Below, piece after piece: positions 11,143-24,435 of a stretch of 62,488 bases of DNA (its first letter is position 1; the number at the start of each line of letters is the position of its first letter). The stretch lies in assembly GCA_910592205.1 (NCBI GenBank), contig CAJVPJ010000035.1, forward strand, positions 1 to 62,488, read 5' to 3'. The position numbers were made by a program, and so were the translations under genes. This DNA is from Paraglomus occultum. Lineage: Eukaryota; Glomeromycota; Glomeromycetes; Paraglomerales; Paraglomeraceae. The notes beneath the pieces were generated by a model. The model worked only from the letters and a program-made list of their open reading frames with translations. It searched no databases and was not told where the DNA came from.

Positions 11143-11589
11143 AACAAACATTTGAAACTAGAACAATTAGAACTTGTATGCATGTCGGTTCTGCCATCCC
11201 CTTGGCGTTTGTCAATAAAGGGCCTAATCAAGTCGTGAGAATTTTATTTACTAGTGTGGTTACTGTCATCGATTCCATTTCTTGTCAGCTGGGAAATTAT
11301 AAATTCTGTGAGCAATTGCTCGTGTAGTAATTTTATCTCGAGATTTGTAAATATAGATTTACTCTGGGACAGACTTTTTAATCTCGGAGCGTTAACTATG
11401 AGCAATGACGAGCATTCGATTTACGAAATCATTGCAACAATTGACTTGGCGCATGTACTTTGAGGCAGCTGTTAGTTTCATTGGAATCGGATTTTTGTCA
11501 GCTCCATATTGAAAATGCTTTGAGGAAAAAGATAGGATATTAGTTTGTATACACCCAGAACTGCTACATGACTCGAGCATATTAATATA
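11143..11589. other. 3' flank of asparaginase gene, no gene seen
   Basis: Contains the likely 3' untranslated region of the asparaginase gene with GTCAATAAAG near 11211. Short open frames at 11254-11463 and on the other strand show no family features. Confidence 0.5.
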
Positions 11590-12310
11590 CAGTGCTGTAA
11601 AGTATGTAACAAAAAAGGTGACATTTATATATGTAAAATTTAAAAGCGCGTAGCTGACAAATCAATTGCGTCCAAATTCAATAAATGACGCCTTAAGCCC
11701 TGTCTTGTCCTAATATTATAAAAAATGTCTTCAAATAAGCATAATATTCAACATTCAGTTATTCTTCAATATTGGAACGCAAAGAGTGCGTTTTCCCAAA
11801 AAACTTCTCCGCTTATCTGGTATTTCTAAAAAAACTGGAACCCGGAAAATTACGTAAGCTTAAGCGATACGTTTGCAACAATAATCTGGAATGAGGACGC
11901 ATATTCCACATGATAATGAGAAGTTGACTGAAGAAACTTGGGTAAAAAATTCTCTTTAATTGGCACACCAATGCTTACAGATAATCATAAGGCTGAATGG
12001 ACTTGCATGATAATCGGAAATCGACTCTGTTTTTCTGATAAATCTAGCAAAGATTTTTACACTGAGACTATTAACACGGAAATTTTATGCGTCAACCTTA
12101 TCCAGAAATACAAAGAATGCTTGACTTGACGTTGGATATTCTACCAAAATACCGATCGGAAAGCATATGTGTCGTATTTGCTAAAACATTTCTTGTCGAG
12201 ACATCTCCTGAAGCTTACAACGCCAGTCTATAGGAAACCTATGGAGTATTGTTCGACGTATAACAAAAGTAAAGCGTATGTCAACAAATATTAGCGAAAT
12301 AAACCAGCAC
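11590..12310 (+). mobile_element. Tc1/mariner-like transposase relic (probable)
   Basis: The region starts with ACAGTGCTGTAAAGTATG, like a Tc1-type terminal repeat, at 11590. It then holds broken frames: SVILQYWNAKSAFSQKTSP near 11757, ISKKTGTRKIT near 11824, and an open segment of about 60 codons at 11938 with TPMLTDNHKAE and FSDKS. That order (helix-turn-helix, arginine-rich linker, TDNHKAE, F-S/T-D-E/K-S) matches a Tc1-type transposase up to its first catalytic aspartate. Many stops; the right terminal repeat was not found. Assignment is moderate. Confidence 0.5.
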
Positions 12311-13205
12311 TTGATCGAAAATGGGGTGGGTGGTGTTTGTGTTGTCTAATCAATGAATTTTGTCAAATAATATAATGGTAACAAACTGATTATTATTAAC
12401 ATTGTAACATATGTATCAATAAACTTTTTAGCTTTCAGTCTTTAAAACAAGCTATTAATTGAGAATTTAATTCAAATACACAGACTTTAACAATACTATT
12501 TATAATAGAAAATGCCCTGCACTTAATGTAGGGTGGATCGAAGAACGCGACAGCAGAGCGGCGGTGGCACGCGACTTGTGACGCCAGATAAATTTTCATA
12601 TTATATTCATACTTAGTACTTTGTTTTGGAAGTAAATGTTTTATCTAACCATTAGACCATTGTCCATTGCTTCTTCGGTCAATGTAGCGTAAGTTTAAAA
12701 TATATAGAAGTCCTCTATTACTCAAATAGAAACAAAAGAACACTGATCATAATAGCAATCATGTAACTAACAATAAATGCGTAGAGCCAATATGCAACTT
12801 TGGGTTGTCTTGCGATGATTTGAGTTTTCAAATTGTGGATAATTATTAAAAAAACCAAAGTATTAGCTTCAACCGGATGAAAAACGCGGAGGGTAGGTGA
12901 CATATATTGAAAATACATTTTACTCAACGATGTGTGGCCCTCGATGCATTTATGTCAAAAGAGAAATGTGTATCTGCAACATCGCGCCCAAATTAATACA
13001 AAGATCTCATTACCGCAATGCAGCACGTAGCAAGAAATTGTCCAAATCTCTCACTGTATGCGCGCGATTGATAAAAACACTATCAACGTGGTTGCTAATT
13101 GGCATTCTATTATGTCAACGATTTGATCTCAAGATGCGGCTTTATCAAATAAAAACTATGATATCATAAAGTCAACGTGACTGAAGGCTTGTCATTTTAC
13201 GGGTT
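12311..13205. other. Spacer, no gene recognised
   Basis: AT-rich DNA. A short GC-richer patch lies at 12525-12585. Open frames at 12718-12927 (minus) and 12897-13169 (plus) lack any recognisable motif. Confidence 0.5.
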
Positions 13206-13213
13206 AAAAATTG

Positions 13214-13436
13214 GGGAATCCGTTCATTTATCCGTCAATCATTTTTCCGACAATTCCTGCTGAAGTTATCTTGAAGAAAATATCAAATGGAAATGGTTGA
13301 CTGTAAAAATCAAATGTTTGCACCTGTAATAACTAGTGTCGAAATATTTATTGGGAATAATTGTCGGGGAAATAAACTGTCGGGGAAGTAATTATCGGGG
13401 AAGTACGTGTAATTATCGGGGAAATGAACCAGACCC
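13214..13436. mobile_element. Hairpin MITE with GACAAT-type iterons, hAT-like
   Basis: Left end GGGAATCCGTTCATTTATCC and right end, read in reverse, GGGTCTGGTTCATTTCCCC are similar. Inside, short units TTTTTCCGACAATTCC on the left and repeated GTCGGGGAAATAA / ATCGGGGAAGTA on the right face each other. Flanking octamers AAAAATTG and AAAAAATC agree at 6 of 8 positions, compatible with an eroded 8-bp target duplication. Same family as 61009-61249. Confidence 0.65.
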
Positions 13437-13495
13437 AAAAAATCGGTATATACAACTAAGCGTGATCGTGTTGATAGGTCTTGGAATAGTCTTAT

Positions 13496-13675
13496 GTCAT
13501 TAGGCGCAATATTAATATAAACAGTCTTTGAAAGATCTTGGCATACGACGGGATATGCAAGTCATTAGGTGCAATACAAGTAAGACATCTTGGCATATGT
13601 CGGGATGTGCAAGTCATTAGACGTAATACAAGTAATCTTTTGAAAGACATCTTGGCATACGCCGGAACATGCAAC
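13496..13675 (+). repeat. Three-unit tandem repeat, about 52-65 bp
   Basis: Units start with GTCATTAG at 13496, 13561 and 13613. Each contains CAATACAAGTAA or a close variant, then ACATCTTGGCATA, then a GGGATGTGCAA-type end. The unit length varies (65, 52 and 63 bp) through presence or absence of TCTTTGAAAG. No coding role seen. Confidence 0.8.
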
Positions 13676-16600
13676 TTTTCTCAAATGACAATGGAGAGAC
13701 CGTACATTTAACCTTAGTAACATAATGATCAAACAAGCTAGTCAATTTAGTATCTTGTCATCATTATATCGACGACCATCGCTGTGTTCGTCATTTGTGA
13801 AATCTTTTTGGAATATGGAATCTCCTTGTTCCTTGTGTATATCTATTCCGAATCATTTTTCCGATCGGCCTATAATGCCATTAATACTGTTTAGAATGTT
13901 AATGTTTCGGAAGCTACATATAATACCAGATATAGATATAGATAACAATAAATTTGATCGTAATTAAGAACAAACATGTCTTGAGTCATATGTAGATAAG
14001 GTATGCAATATTGTACATGTATATGAACTCACCGGTAACATGCTCAAAACAGGCAAACAATGTACTCAAAAGGAAACTAAACCATAATGATAAAATGGGT
14101 GTTTTATTTGTATTTGGAAAGAACGCTGTGGATCCTTTGGGAAAATGAGTATTTTTCCTGAAACGCATACTCTTGTTGTCTATATTAAATTATATAATAT
14201 ATTGTACAGGTGTCAGAAGTTAAAATATACAACATATATCTGATCGGCGTGATTTGCAGTTGTGCGCTGCTTTCCGATAAATTCCGTCACATCATTTATT
14301 GGGGTGTGTCAACAATGAAGCGCACATCACTTGATCGTAAACAACCGAATAAAAAGCAAATTGCTTCATACGGATCAGGTGATGTGATTATGATCATCCG
14401 ATGTGCCAGTGTCACAAACAAAAAAGATTAATAATATCTGTAAATACGTTTTTGGGTTTGGCTACGACAAGCGCGTTTTTGAGGTATACCGGACAACAAA
14501 GTCCGAATATTTTAAAAACTTTGCACGTGATTTTTTATTGTTAAATAACTATAGTATTTTTTATAATTACGGGAAAGCTAATCAGGCGATCGGAAAATTT
14601 AGTCATACAATCGGAAAATTTTAGTCATATGATCGAATCGTACAACTGAAATTTTGTCACGCCATTTCAAATACGAAATACTGCGTAATAGTAATGGAGC
14701 GGTACATAATTTTTCATAGTTATTTACTTACACTTGCTCACTCAAATTCAAGATAAACTATATTTTCATGTTCTTCGACGGAAAGAGTCAAGGAATGAAA
14801 AACCTTTACCAAATATAAATTGCAAATCTCAAAAAATTCACAAGTCTGTTTTACGTAATAATAATATTTAATAATAATATAACCGCTCACTTTACTAACG
14901 CTTTCGTACAGTAATAGCTAATAAAACTATCTCATATCTGATATCCAAATTTGTACTGCCAATTTTCATAAAATTTTACTATACATTATGGGTCATATTT
15001 TAAGTCATGTAATTGTTGATGGTTACTACTCTGATTAATTCTACGGCAAATTAATATACAATTATAAATGCACTACGCTCATACAAATAACTACGCATAC
15101 AAGACTGTTTCGCGCCATTCACAGTCAAAATTAATTAGAGACTGTACATGACGCAGATTCAGTACCGAATTATTTAGAAAGCCGCCAAGTACGGAACAGT
15201 TGCAATAATAGCTTGTAGTATTTTTCAAGACTAGAATTTTCCCGAATAAAGCACAAGCTATTAATAATAAATTCCTTCCCACTCTTCGTTATAGAACGTG
15301 AATAATTTTACCGAAAAACTCCGTGTTTCGGATGACCGTGCCGAAAAAGATAAGAAGACCGCCTGATAAAAGAAAGAAGAAAATTATTTTTATTTTTCCT
15401 CATGACTAATATGACTACGGCCCGAAATAAATGCCCATGACGGTAATGAGTGAAAGCCAAGCCAAAAAGACAAAAAAGGATCGAATGCCAAGACCCCATT
15501 GTTTACCGTATACCCTATTTTGTCCTTATTGGATGTAAATCGACAAACTTTTGTTTTTCAGTGTTGCACGATCGCTTTGTTCGACCGTTCATTGTCGGTA
15601 CCGTAATGAAGGAAAAATCAGTGCTGGGGGCACCCTCCAATCACGTCTGCAATGAACAGCGCGTCTTGCGCGGTTTCGCAGAATTTGTAAGCCTAAAATG
15701 AAACACAAGGGAGAAGAGTTCGAAACATTTAATTGACTAGAAATGTATTGTATCGTGACAATATTACCAATATAGAATTATACACTGACTAACAAAATAG
15801 TCGGGTACAGATTTAGAAATCCGAATAAGGTTCTGGACATTTTATTTTATAGTCCGCCAGACGGATTATCCCCGCCTTTTCCCCGCGACTTGGCATAAAT
15901 AATAAAACCGCCCACTAATAATAAATAATATTGAAATAATATTTATATTTATTGTTTCTAATATTTTTGCTTTGCCATTATTGTCCATATATTCTTCTCC
16001 TTTTAATAAAAATCATAATAATAATTTTTAAACACTAAAAATATAACCGTATTCTAAAAGCTGCTTTTTTCCGTCTAAAATTAAGTACAAGAAAATTCGG
16101 CAACCCGACTCTCGCCCATCGTATTAACCGCGAGTAAAAATTTTAACGATATCACTGCTCTTTTTCTTTTTTCGCTCTATACCTTTTCTATCCCCCTTTT
16201 CGTCTACGGTTCATCGTGATGTGTACATATGAAATCTTATGCCTCGTTCCCCGCATTCTAATTTAGCGTACTGATCTTACTCGGTAATTTATTTACCGTC
16301 AACGGTGGTGAATGCGATTTACGAAAATTTTTTCTTTTCTTTTTCTTTTTCTCTTTTTGAGCATAGCTTTCATTTATATATTGACTTTATCATGCCCGGC
16401 ATGTTTTTTTTTTCTTCTCTATGTTGACATAAGTATTATATTTACAATATTATATGGGGAGTGAGGTGAAAACGGAAGTAATTATATAAGTGGAATAGAT
16501 AGGGGAAGAGCAATCAATACAAGTAAGTAGGAAACGACTATCATCTATATACTAAAAATTTGATAAAAAAATTAAACGTATTATGGGAATACCAACTAAG

Positions 16601-16785
16601 ATTAAAGATAAAAAAATAAAGCGATGTTTTTTCTTTGATCGAAAATAGTCCAATGTGCGTGCGATGAAAAGATAAACTTGAAACAAATTGTCAACCTCAC
16701 TCGTAATCTTGCATTAATTTCTCCTTTCTTGCTATCCCATATACTAGTTCTTTTTCCTTTCCTCCACTTTATTCGCGATCACTCT
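13676..16785. other. Spacer with low-complexity DNA, no gene recognised
   Basis: AT-rich and gene-poor. A short direct repeat around GATCGGAAAATTTAGTCATA occurs twice at 14597-14632. The part next to the zinc-cluster gene (about 16100-16785) holds pyrimidine-rich tracts and is probably that gene's 3' untranslated and terminator region. Open frames at 14210-14624 and 15450-15701 show no motif. Confidence 0.5.
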
Positions 16786-17766
16786 TTAAAAGAACAATCT
16801 TCCGCGTACAAGATTATCTTCTGCGTCAGCAGACGACAAAAGTGGTTGCTGAACGTCCAGCGTATTTAGATCCAACAGCGAAGATATTCCATCATCATCT
16901 CTTCGCATTTCCACTACCACGTCGTGAAAGACTCCATTCCCGACTGCTTCAAAGTAAGAAAAACCTTCTTTCGTCCAAGGCATCTTCCTTGTGAATCTTT
17001 TTATCAAAGAGTACACTTTATTCAGCATCAATTCATCCAAACTGTCGCTCACGCTGGCATCGCTTGCCGAGCTGCTGCTGCTGCTGCTGTTGCTATAATA
17101 ACTGACGTTATCATCAAACACATCATCCTCGAAATTAAACTCGGTCGTCGCAAAGTCACCGTTACCGACAGTAGGTCCCCCGACGGGCATGTACGTGCTG
17201 GCAGATGATATTGACGAAACGGAAGAGAGTGTCGGAGACGGGTGGTAGAGTCTTTTGAAAACGATTTCGTATCGTTGGTGCAAAAATAGTTCGTTTGCTT
17301 CGTTATCAAATGGGATTACTTGTACGAGCTCGTTGGTTGGATCGAGTATTCCACCGAGTGATGGATCTTGTTTCTGGTCCAGGGAGGAGATGAAAAAGTG
17401 TCGTATCCAGAATAGTAAGAGGGAGACATCGGTGAATCCGGCGAGTGGGAATTGATGCGGAGAACCTGCTGTCATTGCATGTAGAATCGGAGCAATGATT
17501 GGTCCCATTAGTCTGCGCAGACCGTTGATGTTATAATTGAAGGTGACGATGGCTCGTTTGTATGGAATATAATTGGATTCTAATACAAACGCATGAAAAA
17601 AATTATTACCTTTTTTTGTTTGTGATGTTGACAATCTCTTCCGAGTTTACAATTAACATAAATGCAAACCTTGCTTAGAAGGATAGGACATGACGACAGG
17701 TTGCTCTATCGGTTGTTGTTGCTGCTGCGGTTGTTGCGGTTGTTGTTGCTGCGGTTGTTGTTGTTG

Positions 17767-17808
<42 letters not shown>

Positions 17809-18778
17809 TTGCGGTTGCGTTTGCGTTTGCCGTCTGGCGTATGGGGCTGGATATGGTGCAAAATGTGAATTTGTCGTGTGAACTACGGCCGACGATCGCA
17901 TTCTTGGTCGAATGTGGGATGGCGGCGTTTGTACTTGAGATTGTGTCGTTATTGGATTGGTAACGTTTAGGCGCAGCAAGTAGTCGTCATCAATGATGTA
18001 AGGATAGTATTGCTCCGCAGGCTGACCGGAGTTGAGTACGGCGGGGTCGTAGTCTCTTTCGTCCTGTAATAATCGAGTGAAATCCACAGTCGATGAGCAA
18101 AATAGGTCTGATTGTATGTCCTCTATCTATGAACAAATGAACCAAATAATATTGGAGACATATTGAATATATGCTTATCAAAAATAAAAAAACACAAGTC
18201 TTAAACAGCAAGAAGAGAGGGAAAAGGAGAGGAAACATGTGTATATGTGTTGCGTATATGTGTGTGGGTGTGTTTAAGTAAAACTAAATCATGTTTCCAT
18301 GTGGTCGATGTCTGCTAAAAGCTATGTCAAACATGATACATTAAATCAGCCAGTATAAACTACTTACTTTTGTTGCTTGCATAGATTTAGAGTCCTTAAT
18401 TTCCATAAGTAATTTGTAGAGTCTGTCGAACCTCTCCCTTCCGAGAGCTTCCACTTGATCAATTCGTTCTCGTAACATTCTGAGTCCTTCGTCCTCGTCC
18501 GTTACAGGCATAGACTGTTCGGCAAAAGCCGGAGGAGAATATGACGTATAACAGCATCGTAACTTTGATTTTGCGCACGACGTACATGCCGGAACCTTTC
18601 GGTCACATTTAACTTTTCTCTTTTTACAAGAAACGCAAGAGCGATTTGGATTTCCTAGCGTCGTGGCCATTATTGCTGGAGAATGGGGTACAGAATGCGG
18701 AGGAGATAAAGGGAATTGCGAGTGCTTCTGAGCGAATTGATGCAAATTGTTTAACGGAACGGTGAATGGATATGGCAT
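16786..18778 (-). CDS. Zn(II)2Cys6 fungal transcription factor, 3 exons
   Basis: Nuclear DNA-binding regulator. Exons on the minus strand: 18778-18368, 18126-17670, 17609-16786; introns of 241 and 60 nt start GTAAGT and GTTTGC and end AG, with phase kept throughout, giving about 563 residues. The start is uncertain: ATG at 18778 is chosen, but an in-frame ATG at 18859 would add 27 residues. The zinc cluster CVSCKKRKVKCDRKVPACTS continues CAKSKLRC, i.e. CX2CX6CX6CX2CX6C, followed by a charged helix (RIDQVEALGRERFDRLYKLL) likely to dimerise. Exon 2 carries a glutamine tract of about 25-30 residues with prolines. Exon 3 starts with a hydrophobic conserved-looking block (NYIPYKRAIVTFNYNINGLR), then a serine-rich acidic region. 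Binding site and target genes cannot be read from sequence. Confidence 0.88.
17698..17818 (-). repeat. CAG/CAA microsatellite encoding polyglutamine
   Basis: On the plus strand it reads as GTT/GCT/GCG triplets. On the coding strand it gives an interrupted glutamine run with a few prolines inside the zinc-cluster protein. The pure CAG core at about 17777-17804 is likely to vary in length between strains. Confidence 0.9.
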
Positions 18779-21700
18779 CGAATGATTGATTTCTCTTTTT
18801 TTTTTAAAAAACTCGCTCGAACAGGGGAAATGCATCTTATATATAAATTTGATCTGCATAAATAATTACTTTACCGACTTATACAGTTAAATATTTCAAA
18901 TGCGCCGATCTCAATTTATACGTCAATATAAAAAAACATAATAGATTTATTTGAGCAAGATCTGAAGAGTTTGTTCAAGTTTACTAAGAATAGGGAACTT
19001 TAAAAGCTTGCGCGTTTATTATTACTGCATTGACCCTAGACAGCTCTTTGAAATACGATGGCGTCGATTGAATATATTAGTAAATATACGTGCAATACAA
19101 TTCGATAACAAAAAGATGGTAGGAAAAGGGTTGGTAAGAGGAGGTGGTGGTGGAGGAGGAGGAAAAGGAGGGGGTGTATAATGTGTGTGAAGCTTAAGGA
19201 GTGTAAAAGAGTAACGGTTAATTTATGAGTAATAATGAACTGTAGTTGATTTTAGTTAGTCCCAAAAAGCATATATTAATTCCAAATGATAATGCGATAT
19301 CGTAGATGCAGCTACAATGCCCATACCTTGAAGGGTATCATAGACCAAAACGCACAGGTAATTATCTGCATGTGTAGCGAAAAAGATGTTGATTGTTTAT
19401 CGTCTATTATACTGTAGTAGTTGTTCTTCTAGTAGTAGTAGTTGTTGTTGTTGTTGCTGTCCGTAGTAATAGTACCGTAGTAACAGTATCATTATTGTTA
19501 TGAATAAAGCTTCTTATCTTTTCTATGTTGTTTTATTGGTCCTTGATTTACGTATTTGTCAACTTGATTTCTTTATTCTTTGATCTCGTGAGCCAACTCG
19601 TGACTCTTGTTATACTTATTCCACCGATGACGAATGCATAACGCAAGATGAGGTATGAGAAACACGAAGCGCAACGTCTTCTGCCACGTGGATACCATCC
19701 GTTTTTTGATGGTCAACATAACTGATTTGCCACGTTGTCAGTTTTTTGCGCTAAATTTATGTTGAATGTGTGAGAACTATTTTTTTCCTTTCAAAAAATA
19801 TTAAACAAAAAATGATATTTGGGTCTTGGAACAGCTTTGCCATGTGGATGTCTTATTTGGTCGTTGCGTAATAGTCATTTATCAATATTTTTGTTTGTGT
19901 TTATGCAACATAACATAAAGTCGACATTTAGGAACATCTGTCGATAAACATGATGGGAAACAAACCACCAATCAAATGTCCCACCGTTATCTTATCTACA
20001 TCATATGTTTACAAATTGCAGTCATGAGAATGTCGATGTGTTTACTGTTACCGTTTGGTCTCATGTTCATTATACAACCGTCTGAGAATACATCATCTGT
20101 ACTATTTTTAATCTTGTATGAATCGCAACATCATGTGTCCTGATACATACATTATTAATATCATCTTGTGTCGACTATTATGATTTCTTAATAAATGCAC
20201 TCGGGTTGTCAAGCCTTTTCTCCCCGTTGCTACTTATAGTTGCCTAGAAGCGAAACATGTCGCACAGTATCGCACTAGTTTGCTTTCCGTTCAGTACGAC
20301 GATTGACAATTACCGGGTTAACTAAATAATAGTAATAGAAATAAACAGATGAACAAATAGATAACCGAACATTCCACTCAGGTTTCCCGATAAGTCTTAT
20401 CAAGATCGTTTCTCTCTCTCAATCAATGAAACAAGTTTAAGATTTGATTGCGAGAGATGATTTGTACTGATTTAGGTTGTTACAATACATAGCCAACTAC
20501 TTGTAATATAAATTACTATAAAAATAACCCCATAATTAAAGAGCGAATGCATTATTTGAACCATAAGGTTGGTCTATATTCTATTGTCAATGTTCCCTTT
20601 CTCCGCCCCCCCCCCCCCCTGCTATTTGCATAATCAATGCAAGAGAACAGATGAATATAAAAAAGGTAATAGATCAATGCTCTCAGCGAATAAAATGTTA
20701 TTTTAGATAATATATATAATATATAGGTCATACAAGGTTTTTGCATAAGGTTTGAACCAATCATCCGGATTAAAGGTGATGAATATGACACAATTGGTTT
20801 ATGACTTATCTTGTTAATGGATGGACATATCGATAAACGACGGCGTTGCTGCTGCTTGCTTGCTTCCCTTTTTTTTTTTCTTTTCACTTTTCAGGAGTTT
20901 TAGGGTTTGAAGAAGGTTTATCCATCAGTTTCGCCGCAACCGGAGGACAAAATGATTAATGACGATAGCTCCTTTTGAGCGCACCACACTTGTCTATCAC
21001 TGACGTCGTTATAAGCGAAAAAGTGTAAATCTCACTTTCTACATGGAAGAGATTTTTGAGATCGGCTGAGCCTGTTTTCCCTTTATTTGGTTAAATCGGG
21101 ATATAGATTTGCCCAAAGCGGACCAATCAAAATTCAATCCGATCACAAGTGACGAGCGTATAAATTAAGTATACATTAGTCACTATTACTATTAGACAGC
21201 TAGTTTTTGCTGGTAAAATCTGGACCGTTCACTACGATCGACATAAATAATTACTAACAGAAATTAGTAACTGTTTGCTCACGATGTTATTGTGTTATTT
21301 GTTTGTTGTTGTTTACTCTCATGTCCTTGTTCTTGATAAACCACTACCGTACCTCAACAAACCCTTAACTGCTTTTGATGAATGATTAAATCATTGTGAT
21401 CAATTATATCTCATCATAAGAGCCTATATGCTCGACCCTTCTCCAACATACTTTATTCCGTTTAGCGGTAATCTTTATCCGACTCGGCGAATATGCTATT
21501 TTAGTGTCCATCCTACTCTATACAATTGACTTTCGTTTGTTACACTGATAGAAAAAACGGTATAGTTTACGTAAGATCAATTGCAATGAGTCTATACATT
21601 TGAGATTTGAGTAACCGATGATAAACGATGACTATGCATGTTTAGTAATATTAATTTAAAGTACTGTATTAAGAATCAAACTTTATATAGAAATTCGTGT

Positions 21701-22324
21701 TACTATTCAATAGTGATGAGCTTTTTCTGTTTGATATAACATCCAAGAAGCGCGTGTGTTTCTATCCACAAAGTTTGCGGTTACGTAGATCTTTCGGAAA
21801 GCATGTCGTTTCGATTATTCGGTTTTTTGACTAGAGAAAAATAAAGGGTTAATACAATACAACACTACAGTACACTGCAGTACACTACACAATACAATAT
21901 AACACAGCACAACATCACCGATATGGCCAGGTCTCTACTTTTGTTACAATAAAGATCGCGTGGAAGCAGTTGTGAAGCAATTTGTGCATGCGTATTTTGG
22001 TCTTGCATAATTTCTGATTACGATAACTTGTTATTTTTAATTATTACTATTGTCATTATTTGGGAATTCTATAAAAGTTCATTAATCTATTACGTATCAA
22101 GTAATCCAGAATCACAATATATAACATAGATACAATATATTTGTTGTTGCAATGCATCCGTTACAAGCATTTCCATTTTATCGTATGTCTCAACAAATAT
22201 AGTACTTGTCAATAGAATACTTGCGGGGCCAAGATATCGGTTACATGGAATGATCGACATCGTACATGCCGGATCTTACAGATTTGGAGTAACCGAGTTT
22301 GATTGGTGGTTAAGGCAACATTAC
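18779..22324. other. Long gene-free region upstream of the zinc-cluster gene
   Basis: No coding region supported. It holds the presumed promoter and 5' leader of the minus-strand transcription factor gene. Simple-sequence tracts include a G-rich purine run at 19138-19173, GTT/GTA repeats at 19420-19460, a run of 14 C at 20607-20620, and CA-rich low complexity at 21855-21915. None has a clear regulatory identity. Confidence 0.5.
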
Positions 22325-22620
22325 TTCGCCAAGAAGTGGCGATGGTGAGGTAAAAAAAGCCCAACGGTTAAAGGCATAACATGATTTGTTTCTCATCCAA
22401 TGTTTTCTTGAATGTGTTCGCGAGTGCAATTGCCAAGCACAAATGGGGATGGCAAAGTAAAAAAGCCCAACGGTTAAAGGCATAATACAATTTGTTTCTC
22501 GTCCCATTTTTTCTTAAATTTGCTCGCAAGTGCACGAGTGGCGACAGCAAAGTAAAAGCTCCATACGGTTAAAAGCATATTACTCATCCAATGTTTTCTT
22601 AAACTTGTCGCAAGTGAAAA
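22325..22620 (+). repeat. Tandem repeat of about 100 bp, 2.6 copies
   Basis: AGCCCAACGGTTAAAGGCAT at 22358 recurs at 22464 and, more diverged, at 22558. Each is followed by TTTGTTTCTC or ACTCATCC, then CAATGTTTTCTT, then a CTCGCAAGTG-type segment. Spacings are 106 and 94 bp. No coding role is evident. Confidence 0.85.
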
Positions 22621-23171
22621 TTCGCCAAGATTATTTAGTGTGCATTATGAAATCATTTTACTTCGGGGTTAAAATGCGGCGTTCAACGAGTATGGCAAGA
22701 AAAATACAATCAACAATTGTCTGGAGCAATTGGCTACGACATGATTATGATGCATTTTTAATAATATGTGATGAAATTATACTTACATAAAGATTGGTAT
22801 ACGACAATGATTGTATTAACAAAGCAGGATGATCAGGAAAAAACTAACTACATGCCAAAGAGAGAACGGCATAGCAATAGTCTACTGGTGTATTTGCATA
22901 TGGTAACATTATGTAATCTCATGCTATCGATTCTGCAGTCCATACATTGACATACACGTGACGTACATGTTCAAAGTTACGTTTCGCATGTATTTCCATA
23001 CAAGTTTCCACTCCCACACTTCCCCCCCCTCCCCCCACATATTCGATACCATCTGTCAATCACAAAAAAATATTTTTTTTTACAGCGTGAGAATATAATA
23101 CCGCATATATGCACGGAAAAGCTACATGTGGGACAATGTGTGAGAAGAGAATATGTAGGGTGAGTATTTTA

Positions 23172-23213
23172 GTATGTAGAACGTATGTAGAACGTATGTA
23201 GAACGTATGTAGA
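23172..23213 (+). repeat. 11-bp tandem repeat, 3.8 copies
   Basis: Unit GTATGTAGAAC repeated head to tail without mismatches. Confidence 0.95.
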
Positions 23214-24329
23214 GTAAGAGTGAGATATATAACAATCATTAAATGCCGTGATAGACCTGTGTGGGATGCGTAATCTGGAGCAAATCAAAATCAGACGATA
23301 CATGTATCAGACCGTTAATGATAATCTTAATAATAAATGTCATTACGCTTAGCGCGCGTTTCATTAATTTGTTATCAATTCTTCTAGACTTGTCAAAAAG
23401 CCGTTGTACGAGGAGTTACAATAACTCTAAAGTTAACAATGACTTGTATATTTTTCAGGAAAAAAAAAAACTCTAAATTAATACTACTTTCTATCAAAGG
23501 AATACATGCTCTATTTGTTATTTAGTTAATGCGTGTAAATGATGTTTGCATGACCAGAGCGCGCTTATCGATAATAAGGGTTGAAACGTTATATTCAATC
23601 CCTTGATTTGTAAACAGGTCAATGGTAACAAACTCTTTCCAATCAGATTAAGTTCCGAGAGTCAAACAAACGTTCTCGTAAACTTTTTTTTTTTTTACCT
23701 TCCTTTTTTTTCCTCTCCTTACTCTCATAAAATACGTTGTACCTGACCCGTTTTTCGTGATTATGAAAGAGATCTTCCACCCCCCTATGATTATCGATGC
23801 ACAATTTATTACATAAGCCTGTCCCAATTGTCGTTTATCAAAGAAACATGTGACAAGATTCGTGCGATAACGTTACACCAATTAGCTTTTGCATCACTAC
23901 TCTCTTTTTGGGGAGGGGGGGGAGAGGAGAGAACGATGCTTCTGTCGCAGAGAAGATCGATTTACCCGTAATGAATTTGTCGTGCACATGTACATTGCCT
24001 TTGGCAGTCACCATGTTTTCACTGTCAAGTATCATTATATTGAGCCGTTTTCGACCAGTCTAGTAGAACGCAGACAAATTGTCAATGTATCAATTATGTA
24101 GAATAACAATGAGGTTTGATATTATAATCACTTGATTCGCAGGGTCTTTATTAGTTGCATTGGGACGAGTACAATGTATATGATTTTGGACAAGTACATT
24201 GTATATTATTCTCGTCTGCAGTTTTTGTCATGCTGCGTTTCCATGCCTTTTTTGGCAGCAACGTTGGTTGTGCCAGTCTTTGATTTCATGATAGGATGGA
24301 AAGCAAACATTAATGTTCCAAGCTAGTAT

Positions 24330-24435
24330 TTTATGTGTATATGTGTATATGTGTAAGTATTGTATGTGTATATGTGTATATGTGTATATGTATATGTGTA
24401 TGTGTATGTACGTGTATATGTGTGTGTGTATTGTA
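24330..24435 (+). repeat. TGTATA/TG microsatellite
   Basis: Alternating purine-pyrimidine run of TGTATA units with variants. It opens both strands into repetitive frames of no coding meaning. Confidence 0.95.

Noticed and set aside
12535-12660. tRNA-like A-box (GGTCTAATGGTTAGA on the minus strand) and a distant TTCGATCC
   Set aside because: No acceptor stem or cloverleaf could be paired and the spacing between the boxes is far too long; chance similarity or a very old SINE piece at best.
15450-15701. Possible small basic protein
   Set aside because: No motif, no splice partners, and the composition is ordinary for random AT-rich DNA with a few GC patches.
17662-17881. Leucine- and cysteine-rich plus-strand frames
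   Set aside because: They are antisense readings of the polyglutamine tract of the minus-strand zinc-cluster gene.
20607-20620. Run of C as a regulatory or G-quadruplex element
   Set aside because: A single homopolymer without further G or C tracts; could also be a sequencing artefact.
23172-23213. CRISPR-like array
   Set aside because: The repeats are directly adjacent 11-bp units with no spacers, and the genome is eukaryotic.
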